From Empedobacter falsenii (GTDB taxonomy: Bacteria; Bacteroidota; Bacteroidia; Flavobacteriales; Weeksellaceae), in the NCBI RefSeq assembly GCF_013488205.1, contig NZ_CP040908.1:713501-777500 (forward strand): a stretch of 64,000 nt of DNA, written 5' to 3'. This document shows, piece by piece, positions 51,989 through 60,600 of this stretch. Under the pieces are notes generated by a model. It did no database searches and was not told where the DNA came from. It saw only the letters and a program-made list of their open reading frames with translations. How positions within the stretch are numbered: position 1 is the first letter of the stretch; each line of letters starts with the position of its first letter. The translations under genes and the position numbers were made by a program.

Positions 51989-53914
51989 TTAATGCATTTT
52001 TGTTCCTTCACCTCCATTATTATCAAATGAACCCTGACTATGTATTTCATTTTTATTTTCAGAAATAATCTTTTTATCACTTGATTGGTCTAAAACTTCT
52101 TTTGATTTAGACGTTTTATTACCATTGGCAATTTCCATAATATTAGCAGCCATCAAACTATAATCTAAAATTGCATTATTAGTCATCATTCCTCCAGCAG
52201 TTGCTATATAATTTACACCTACACTATTTGTAAAATTCATGCCTATAGAATTCATTTGGTTAATCCCAACACTTGTATTCATATTCTCTTGAACATCGAT
52301 ATTAAAATTCTTACATTTTATATTAATCGTTTCAGGAGCGGTAATATTGATATTACTACCAATAGTATCGAGATGAATTTCATTACCTGATTTGTCAGTG
52401 ATGATGATGCTTTCGTCTTCTGTAAAAACAATACGATGTCCACTTCTTGTCTGTATAGATTTCACACTATTATTCGCACCACCACCCAATCCAACTTTTC
52501 CATGAAACATACCGCCCATGACAAAAGGTCTGTCAGGATGATTGTGTACAAAGCCAACCATTACTTGATCGCCAACTTCTGGTATGGCAACATACCCACG
52601 GTTTTGTGTCACTTGATCTGTACCTCCAGCATCAGGCGACATCATGCGGATAAAATTTGTTGTATCATGTAATTGCCAATCAAATTTAATGGTCACTCGT
52701 CCTTGTCCTTTTGGATCAGCATTTGAGATTACAGTTGCAATTTGAGGTTGAGCAATTGGGATTGTAAATTCAGGTTTTGGTAAAAATCCAGTATCCGAAG
52801 CAATTGCTTTAAATCGTTCCGTATAATGTCCTAAAGTATCAATATCATGCTCCACATCCGTAATCATAATTCGAGTAAAATACGATGTTTTGTTGCTGTC
52901 TTGTTTGCGCATTTCTAAATCAGCTACACAACCAGGATACAAAAATGGAATCGATGTAGAACCGCTTACTGTAAAGACTTCAACACCTTTTTGTCCAGCC
53001 TCACTTTCTTGCGCATTTACTACATCTTTATCCGTATTTGCTTTGATAGGCGCGACTTGTAAAGCTTTAGTTTTGAAAATATTCTCGTTGTTTTTATAAG
53101 CTGTTTGAGCCAAATCGCTTCTGTGTTTAAGCGGTGTTTGACCAGAAGTTAATTTTGCGTTATCACTGCTATTATAGCCATAAAATTGAGGTTTAGTATG
53201 AACCGCATTCAGCTCAATACTAATATCATTTACATTTCGACCATAAACCAAATTGAGCGGTTTATTTTGTGGCGGCAATTGTCCAAAATGCAAGACTTCA
53301 CCATCATAAAAAAATTGTTCTCCATAAGCAGAAGCCATTCGAGCCAAATAATTGTAATGCGTTTCATTGTATTGCGTGCTGTAAACTATATCGGAAGCAT
53401 CTTTTGCGTCAACCCGAATATCAAATTTAGAATCTCCAAGTCCTTCTTTAATTAGTTTATTGGCAATAATACTCATGTTAACCGATCTATCACCTCCAAA
53501 ACTCTGTGTATGCGGTGCGCCATCCAACAAAATAGTTGGACTAAACCCCGATAAAACGATATTTCCAAGGCTAGAATGTTCTTGTAAATACCCTACTTTT
53601 GTAATGACTCCGACAAAAGTTCTTTCAGGACTATCCTCAATATCTTTGTAACGAATAACGACTGTCAGGCGGTTTCCTAAAAATTTATTTGAAGTTTCGA
53701 GTTTATGATTTTCATAATTACCAAAGGTATCATGATCCAAAACTAACTCGAATTGATGATGAGTTTGGCTATGTTGTTTTAAAGAAAAATGCTTGTAATG
53801 CGGAACAATTTTACCATCAATTACGATTAATAATTTGGCTAAACGATTAATTCCAGCGACTTGGCTATCGTCAATAGCCTTAGCACCATTGTAGGGTTTG
53901 AAAGGTAGTTGCAT
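51989..53914 (-). CDS. vgrG: T6SS spike protein VgrG (TssI), Bacteroidota type
   Basis: 641 residues. The gp27-like N-terminal part has TFVGVITKVGYLQEHSSLGN and the loop YNETHYNYLARMASAYGEQF; the gp5 OB-fold domain follows (DPKGQGRVTIKFDWQ, VAIPEVGDQVMVGFVHNHPD, RPFVMGGMFHGKVG); then a beta-helix spike (SGHRIVFTEDESIIITDKSG) and an Asn/Ser-rich tail. It forms the tip of the contractile apparatus and carries the effector encoded next. It lies downstream of hcp on the same strand. Confidence 0.93.
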   Translation of the reverse strand: MQLPFKPYNGAKAIDDSQVAGINRLAKLLIVIDGKIVPHYKHFSLKQHSQTHHQFELVLDHDTFGNYENHKLETSNKFLGNRLTVVIRYKDIEDSPERTFVGVITKVGYLQEHSSLGNIVLSGFSPTILLDGAPHTQSFGGDRSVNMSIIANKLIKEGLGDSKFDIRVDAKDASDIVYSTQYNETHYNYLARMASAYGEQFFYDGEVLHFGQLPPQNKPLNLVYGRNVNDISIELNAVHTKPQFYGYNSSDNAKLTSGQTPLKHRSDLAQTAYKNNENIFKTKALQVAPIKANTDKDVVNAQESEAGQKGVEVFTVSGSTSIPFLYPGCVADLEMRKQDSNKTSYFTRIMITDVEHDIDTLGHYTERFKAIASDTGFLPKPEFTIPIAQPQIATVISNADPKGQGRVTIKFDWQLHDTTNFIRMMSPDAGGTDQVTQNRGYVAIPEVGDQVMVGFVHNHPDRPFVMGGMFHGKVGLGGGANNSVKSIQTRSGHRIVFTEDESIIITDKSGNEIHLDTIGSNINITAPETINIKCKNFNIDVQENMNTSVGINQMNSIGMNFTNSVGVNYIATAGGMMTNNAILDYSLMAANIMEIANGNKTSKSKEVLDQSSDKKIISENKNEIHSQGSFDNNGGEGTKMH

Positions 53915-53968
53915 AGGTGAGAGGTTTTGATTTTTAATACTTTAAATATACTCTTTTTTCATTTACAA

Positions 53969-54016
53969 ACAAAAAACTCCTGATGCAGCCTTCGCATCGC
54001 ACCAAGAGTTTTCAAG
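53969..54016 (-). terminator. Terminator after hcp
   Basis: On the minus strand GATGC and GCATC form an inner hairpin, flanked by ACTC/GAGT, and a TTTTTT run follows, before the vgrG start. It would give excess Hcp over VgrG. Confidence 0.7.
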
Positions 54017-54068
54017 ATTTCATAAGTTAGTTGGTTAGTAAACTTATGCGATTTTCGATTGAAATAAA

Positions 54069-54476
54069 TTATCGAGCAGAAGGCCAAACACCGTCGTAAG
54101 AAGCTGTTCCGTAATCAATTTTCTCTGCACTCACGACAAATGAAATTAACATATTGTTGTCGTTTAACGCGTCAAAATTTAATTCGTGTTGAATAACGTA
54201 ACCGTTTTCCCACTTCAAGTTGATTAAAACACCTTCTTCGTGCGCTTTATTGAACGTAATATCACCAACAGTTGGTTTATATTTTCCGTTTAATAAACTC
54301 TCCAAAATCGTAGAACTTTCAGTTGCTTCTACTGTTACTTTGATTAAAGCATTAGATGGATCAGAAGCTACACGTCCCGAAACATCAGTAGTTCTTGATA
54401 CTTGATAATCTAATTTGATGATTTTTTGATCCTCACCACCGTTGAATTTTAAGACTCCTCTTGAATTGTTAGCCAT
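54069..54476 (-). CDS. tssD: T6SS tube protein Hcp/TssD (subtype iii)
   Basis: 135 residues. Typical Bacteroidota TssD sequence: ANNSRGVLKFNGGEDQKIIK, DYQVSRTTDVSGRVAS, IHI-type ESLLNGKYKPTVGDITFNKA and the end YGTASYDGVWPSAR. It stacks as hexameric rings that form the inner tube. No other T6SS structural genes are in the window, so this is an auxiliary hcp-vgrG-effector module or the edge of a larger locus. A 344-nt gap lies upstream. Confidence 0.92.
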   Translation of the reverse strand: MANNSRGVLKFNGGEDQKIIKLDYQVSRTTDVSGRVASDPSNALIKVTVEATESSTILESLLNGKYKPTVGDITFNKAHEEGVLINLKWENGYVIQHELNFDALNDNNMLISFVVSAEKIDYGTASYDGVWPSAR

Positions 54477-54586
54477 AGTTGTAAATTTTAAGATTGATTT
54501 ATTTTAATTTTCATCTATGACTAAATTAGAAACAGATTTTTTAATTAACCATTTTTAAACGTTTACAATCGAATATGTAGTAGTTT

Positions 54587-54594
54587 TACGACAT
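54587..54594. promoter_or_regulatory. TACGACAT motif upstream of hcp
   Basis: TACGACAT, about 110 nt before the hcp start, identical to the motifs at 7656-7663 and 9279-9286. The rest of the gap 54477-54820 is AT-rich with no gene that I can see. Confidence 0.3.
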
Positions 54595-54820
54595 ATGCAT
54601 AACATAGTAGCGTATTAATTCTGCAAAATATTTTTAAAATGAATATTTATTCTGATAATATTTTGAATGTATTTAATTAAAACACGCCAAATCATTAACA
54701 TTTAACTTCTTGTAAAAAATATTTTTTGAAGAAATTTAGAATTTTTTGGAGAGAGAAGGAGAAAAATAAAATATTTCATTCAAAACACTGTTTAATCATG
54801 TTATAAAATGCAGTAAATAA

Positions 54821-55702
54821 TTACGAATAATATTGTTTTCTGAATTGTTCTGGCGTAAACTCAGTGTATTTTTTGAAGAATTTCACAAAATAAGAAGCAT
54901 CCTGAAAATTGAGTAAATACGCAATTTCTGTAACAGAAATCTCTTTATTAACAAGTAACCGTTTTGCTTCTAAAACAATGCGACTTCTTATTAATTCACC
55001 TGCCGATGTTCCCAAAATATCTTTGCACAACGCGTTCAAATGATTGGGTGTAATGTACAACAATTCGGCATATTCTTTCGGTAATTTTTTGGTCTTGAAA
55101 TTTTGATCGATAAGCGACTGAAAATTATTCAGCAACACTGATTGATAATCACTTGTTTTAATTTTTACAGCTTCCAAACTTCGTTCAATATCAATAAATA
55201 AATTCATCAAATGAAAACCAATTTTTAAATTCGAGAATTGATTATTTTCTTGATTTTCATTTATCATTTCCTCAAAATAACTTGAAATTTTTTCTTGTAC
55301 ATCTGGCGAAATTTCAACCACATGATCTTTCACCAAAATAGATTGTAAAAATCTAAATTTTTGTAAAATAGAAGAATTAATTCCAATCCAATCAAAAAAA
55401 TTATCAGAAAAATTCACGACAAACCCATCATATTTTTCCTTAAAATACCATTGGTGTACTTGTCCAGGTTTCATAAAATACATTGTCCCAGATTTAGCCT
55501 CAAACTTCTCAAAATCGATCAAATGTTCGCCGCTACCTTCTGTAAAATAGACCAAATGGTAATAATTATGACTGTGAACTTCCTGCAAATGTGGATTACT
55601 ATCAACATAACCTCTAAAACGATCGATGGAAAACAACTCATTACTATTTTTTTCGGTATTCAGGTTACAGATATCGTATGTTGGGAAAAGTTTTTTGGTC
55701 AT
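54821..55702 (-). CDS. AraC-family regulator with cupin sensor domain
   Basis: About 293 residues from MTKKLFPTYDIC (55702). The N-terminal cupin (HSHNYYHLVYFTEGSGEHLI ... YFMKPGQVHQWYF) binds an effector. The C-terminal double HTH has LPKEYAELLYITPNHLNALC and VTEIAYLLNFQDASYFVKFF, ending FTPEQFRKQY. It is divergent from the patatin gene at 55781 across 78 nt and so probably controls it. Confidence 0.88.
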   Translation of the reverse strand: MTKKLFPTYDICNLNTEKNSNELFSIDRFRGYVDSNPHLQEVHSHNYYHLVYFTEGSGEHLIDFEKFEAKSGTMYFMKPGQVHQWYFKEKYDGFVVNFSDNFFDWIGINSSILQKFRFLQSILVKDHVVEISPDVQEKISSYFEEMINENQENNQFSNLKIGFHLMNLFIDIERSLEAVKIKTSDYQSVLLNNFQSLIDQNFKTKKLPKEYAELLYITPNHLNALCKDILGTSAGELIRSRIVLEAKRLLVNKEISVTEIAYLLNFQDASYFVKFFKKYTEFTPEQFRKQYYS

Positions 55703-55780
55703 TTTGAAACAAATTATCAAGTGTAAAAATAAAGAATATTTGAAAGGAAAAGTTTAACTTTAAACAATAGAACATCAAAA

Positions 55781-56848
55781 ATGGAATTTAAAGAGAAAAA
55801 AATTATCTTACTTTCTTTGGATGGCGGAGGAATTAGAGGAATTATATCGTGTGTCATTTTAAAATACATCGAAGATAAATTAAAGGAAATTCATGACGAA
55901 AATGCTAAAATAGGCGATTATGTCGATTTTATTGCAGGTACAAGTACTGGTGCTTTAATCGCTTCTTTGTTATTATCTCCTTCTACCGAAAATCCAAAAA
56001 GAGCAAAACACTCGATTACAGATGCTTTGAATATTTATTTAGGCGAAGGGAAAAATATTTTCTCAAAAACATTCTGGACAATTCTCAATAATCCGTTGAG
56101 TGTGCTGAAAGATAATTTACCAACGCTTGTATTGGAAGAGCAATTAAAAATCGTTTTTGGAGAGGCAGAGTTAAAAGATATGATTCGTCCTTGCGCAATA
56201 GTTTCTTATGATACTGAGCATCAAAAACCAAAAATTTTCAATTCAATTGATGGAATTTCTCCTTTCCGAAATTTTTATGTAAAAGATATTTGTCGTGCTT
56301 CATCAGCTGCGCCAACTTATTTTGAACCTGCGAAAATAAAATCATTCGCTGATCAAGAATTTAGCTGTATTGATGGTGGTGTTTTTGCAAACAATCCGAC
56401 TTTTGTTGGTTTTATCGAAACGCAAAAAATAAATTTCAATAAATACTTCAAAGATGAATTAAAGTATAATGGAACAGCACCTTTACAAGAATTTATTATC
56501 ATTTCTCTCGGAAATGGTTCGCGTGCAAAATCTTATAAACACGAACATTTAACAGGAATTTCAAAATCTAAATGGGTAGATCCTTTGGTAGACATTTTTA
56601 TTTCAACTGGCGTTGATATGGTCGATCAGGAAATGAGAAGTATGTTCGCTTTATTGAAGCCAAAATACCAACAAAATTATTATCGATTTAATCCTGAAAT
56701 TCCAGAATCTGCATTGGATTTAGGAAATGTTTCCAACAGTAATATTAAAACGTTATTGGATGTTGCCAATGATTATGTAGCAAAACACAAAGAACATTTG
56801 GATGAAGTTGTTCAAAAATTAATTTTCAATCAAGTTGAAATCTCATAA
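55781..56848 (+). CDS. Patatin-like phospholipase
   Basis: 355 residues. Oxyanion loop LSLDGGGIRGIIS, nucleophile elbow DFIAGTSTGALIASLL (Ser in GxSxG) and catalytic Asp in CIDGGVFANNPT: the complete Ser-Asp dyad of patatins. Acyl-ester hydrolase acting on phospholipids. No signal peptide, so cytosolic, or exported by a route not visible here. Followed by a terminator. Confidence 0.92.
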   Translation: MEFKEKKIILLSLDGGGIRGIISCVILKYIEDKLKEIHDENAKIGDYVDFIAGTSTGALIASLLLSPSTENPKRAKHSITDALNIYLGEGKNIFSKTFWTILNNPLSVLKDNLPTLVLEEQLKIVFGEAELKDMIRPCAIVSYDTEHQKPKIFNSIDGISPFRNFYVKDICRASSAAPTYFEPAKIKSFADQEFSCIDGGVFANNPTFVGFIETQKINFNKYFKDELKYNGTAPLQEFIIISLGNGSRAKSYKHEHLTGISKSKWVDPLVDIFISTGVDMVDQEMRSMFALLKPKYQQNYYRFNPEIPESALDLGNVSNSNIKTLLDVANDYVAKHKEHLDEVVQKLIFNQVEIS

Positions 56849-56881
56849 AAAAAGGCTTTGAGTAAAATTTCAAAGCCTTTT
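56849..56881 (+). terminator. Terminator after the patatin gene
   Basis: AAAAGGCTTTGA and TTTCAAAGCCTTTT pair around a short AT loop and end in a T run; it can also serve the convergent small gene at 56889. Confidence 0.8.
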
Positions 56882-56888
56882 CTAATTT

Positions 56889-57236
56889 CTATTTATTTCG
56901 AACATAAACAAATATTTCCTGTTCTCGATTCAATCCTCTATTATCCACAATACTTTCTAAACAAGCGTGACAATCTGTTACAATTCCCTCTCCATTGTAA
57001 TTTGTATAACTTCCATTCTCTAGCGCAACAACATGCGGCTTTAACAAATCTGCATTCAGTTTTTTGCGTTCTCCAATCAAGGTGTACACATATTCGCGTC
57101 CAGTTTCGTCAGTAAAATTATCCACTTTATAAATTTGATCCAATTCTCTTTCGTGATCAATTATAACAAATAAGTAGTCTTTGTGGCTATCTTTTTCAAA
57201 AAAAATTCTTCTCATAGCTTCAATTGTTTGACTCAA
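56889..57236 (-). CDS. Hypothetical protein, 115 aa
   Basis: Soluble alpha/beta protein with a Cys pair in TDCHACLESI and the segment GREYVYTLIGERKKLN. No family recognised and no export signal. It is convergent with the patatin gene and monocistronic. Confidence 0.6.
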   Translation of the reverse strand: MSQTIEAMRRIFFEKDSHKDYLFVIIDHERELDQIYKVDNFTDETGREYVYTLIGERKKLNADLLKPHVVALENGSYTNYNGEGIVTDCHACLESIVDNRGLNREQEIFVYVRNK

Positions 57237-57354
57237 ATTTAATAAAAGAATATTGGTTTTACCAATGAAAATTAAAAAGTTTTAAGAGAATTTTAAAATA
57301 TTATCAATTTCAAAACAGATAATATTTTACTTTTACATTAGCCAAAACACAAAA

Positions 57355-57576
57355 ATGAAAACTCTTCTAAAAATCTTGACTTTAGGATTAATTTGCCTTA
57401 TTTGTCAACCAATTTTTGCGCAAAAAAACGCGAAATTAAAACATGACTTCGAAAAAATTATCCGTTCAAAACATTCATTTCCTTTTAATGGAGTTGTGAT
57501 TGTTTCCAAAAATGGTAAAACGATGTATGAAAAAGTACATTTCTGGTATTATCCTTGTAGGAAATTTGTATCTTGA
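57355..57576 (+). pseudogene. Remnant of an exported serine hydrolase (beta-lactamase class C-like)
   Basis: 73 codons: signal peptide (TLGLICLICQPIFA-Q) and the beginning of the mature protein, PFNGVVIVSKNGKTMYEK, which is how the flavobacterial serine-hydrolase/PBP-like beta-lactamase family starts. After that the sequence jumps to HFWYYPCRKFVS and stops. The SxxK motif and the remaining ~300-400 residues are missing, so a deletion appears to have joined its 5' end to the tamB upstream region; tamB follows in the same frame. Confidence 0.7.
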
Positions 57577-57606
57577 ATCCAACTAAAACGAATAAAATCT
57601 AACCAA

Positions 57607-60600
57607 TTGGAATTCAATACAAAAAAAATACTCAAATATTTCTCTCTTACGCTTTTATCAATAATTTTATTGCTGACCATTGCAATTTTTAGTTTACAGT
57701 TTCCTGCTGTACAAAATTTTGTAAAAAATAAATTAGTTAATTACCTCGAAAATAAAATACATACAAAAGTTCAATTAGATCGTATTTATATCGATTTTCC
57801 AAACAGTTTGGTCATGGAAAATCTTTTTTTACAAGGACAAGATGTCGACACACTTTTATCGGTCAAAAAATTTGACGTTGGTTTAGATATTTGGCAATTG
57901 ACCAAAAGTAAAGCCGATATAAAATCTATTGATTTAAATGGTGTTCACGCGAATGTTATTCGTAAACCAGATGGAAAATTCAATTTCAATTATATTATCA
58001 ATGCTTTTGCAACAGACGAAAAAGACGAAAGTCCTTCAAAGCCATTTATCATTTCGTTAGATAAAATAAAACTGAATGATATTAATGTTTCCTTCAATGA
58101 TCAGCAAGCGGCAAATAACATCAAAGTTTATCTAAATTCATTTGATACGCGTGTCAAAAAATTCGATTTAGAGCAAAATTCGTATGGAATTGGCGATTTC
58201 AATTTGGATGGTTTAAAACTAAAATTGAAACAAGATATTGTAAAAGAAGTTGCGAAAAAAGTAGAAGAAAAAGTAGATTCTTTGAATGATCAAAAGCCAA
58301 TGAAAATTGAATTGAACGGAATTAATTTAACCAATTTTGAAGTAGATTATGGTGATGATATTTCTGGAATGTTTGCTAAAGTCAAATTCAAAGATTTCAA
58401 AACGCGTGTTAAAAAACTTGATTTACAACAAAATTCTTATGCGGTTGATGATATTTTAGTGAATGGTTTGTTGGTTGATTTTGATCAAAAAATGGTTAAT
58501 AAAATCAAAGAAAATAATGTTGATAAAATTGATCCAAAATCTAAGCAAAACCCTCTTCAAATTGCATTAAACAAAATTAATTTGAATGATATAAAAGTCA
58601 ATTATGGTGATGAAAACTCTAAGACTTTTGCCAAAATTAACTTAAACGAATTCGAAACGAAAATCAATAAACTTGATCTTGAAAATTCAATTTTCGACAT
58701 CGAAAATATTTTGTTGAAAGACGCTGATATCGAAGCGAATTTATTCCTTTCTTCGAACAATTCTACTTCCACTTCATCTACTTCTTCAACCCCAATGAAT
58801 TTGGTTTTGAACGAAACGAAATTAGAAAATGTAAAAGTAAAATACAACAATACTGCAGAACGTCGAACGGCTCAAGGAATGGATTTTAATCATTTGGATT
58901 TTTCTAAATTAAATCTTGATTTGCGCGATTTCGAAATGAAAAATAACACATTTGCTGGACAAGTAAAAAATGCTGAAATAAAGGAATCAAGAGGATTGAA
59001 TATTCAGAAATTGACAACAAATTTCTTGTACGCAGATACACAAGCGTATCTGAAAAACCTTTATTTACAAACACCAAGAACTATTCTTCGTGACGAAGTT
59101 ATTTTGCACTACAATACAATTAATGAGTTAACTTCTCATCCAGAAAATGTTCTAGTCAATGCGAATATCAAAAACTCAAAAATTGGTTTTGCAGATATTC
59201 TAAATCTTGCACCAACGCTTAGAAATACAATGCCTTTCGATAAATATCCAAACGCCATTCTAAGTGTTAACACCAATGTAAAAGGAAAAGTAAACGATTT
59301 ATTGATTAATAATTTACAAGTTTCTGGTTTAGATGATTTGCAACTTTCGGCTTCTGGAAGAGTGAAAAATGCGATGAATCCGAAGAATTTATTTTATGAT
59401 TTAAACATCAAAAACTTTTCGACATCATCAAAAACGATTTATAATTTAGTTCCGAAAAATACTATTCCAAATAACATTAGAATTCCTTCAAAGCTTTCTG
59501 TCAAAGGAAAAGCGAAAGGAACAACCGAAATCATCAATACGCAATTGGCAATAAATTCTACGTTAGGAAATGCGAAAATTGATGCGATTGTGGACATGCA
59601 AAAAAAGGATGCTGAGAAATATAATGTCAAAGCAGATCTACAAAATTTGGATGTTGGAACACTTATTAGCAACAAGGATTTAGGTAAAATAACTGGAAAA
59701 ATTAACGCTATTGGAACAAGTTTCAATCCTGAAAAAATGGTTACAAAACTTTCGGGAACCGTTTCATCAGCTTATTACAATAAATATACTTATCAAAATA
59801 TTGCACTCGATGCAAAAGTGAATCATGGAGCGTTTGATGCGCATGTTTTCTCAAAAGATCCAAACGCTAATCTTAATTTGACAGCTTCTGGCGTGTACAA
59901 AAAAGATTTATCTGATGTAAAATTGAACGGAAATATTGTGAAATTAGATGTTCAAAAACTTGGTCTTTACAGCGAACCAATGATTGTTGCAGGAGAAATT
60001 GATGCCAATTTTGCTGATTTAAATCCAGATTATTTAAATGGTTCTTTATATCTAAAAAACTTTGCATTATCCAATACAAAAGATATTTTTCCAATGCAAG
60101 AAGTGAGCTTGATTGCGACTTCAACTGCTGATTCGAATCAAATTAATTTGACTTCACAATTGGCTGATTTGGATATGAAAGGAAAATTTAAATTGACGCA
60201 AATTTTTGGTTCATTAACTTCAACGATTAACCAATATTATGAATTTCAGAAACCGAATAAAGACGAAAAAATAGAACCTCATCAATTCTTTACTTTGAAT
60301 GCAAAAATTAAAGATGATGAGTTGATTCGAAGATTTGTTCCCGATTTGAAAAATTTCGAAACCATAACATTTGACGCAACTTATGATGCCGATTCAAAAC
60401 AAATCAATGTGGATGGAAAAATTCCGAATTTAACGTACGGAACGAATACAATTAACAACGGAGTTTTAAAACTATCCAACCAAAATGAAGCCTTGTTGTA
60501 TTCGTTGAATGTGGATGCATTAAAAAGCGAAAGTTTTCAATTGCAAAAAATTGATTTGAATGGTGATATTACAAATAATGTCATCAATTATAATGTTTCG

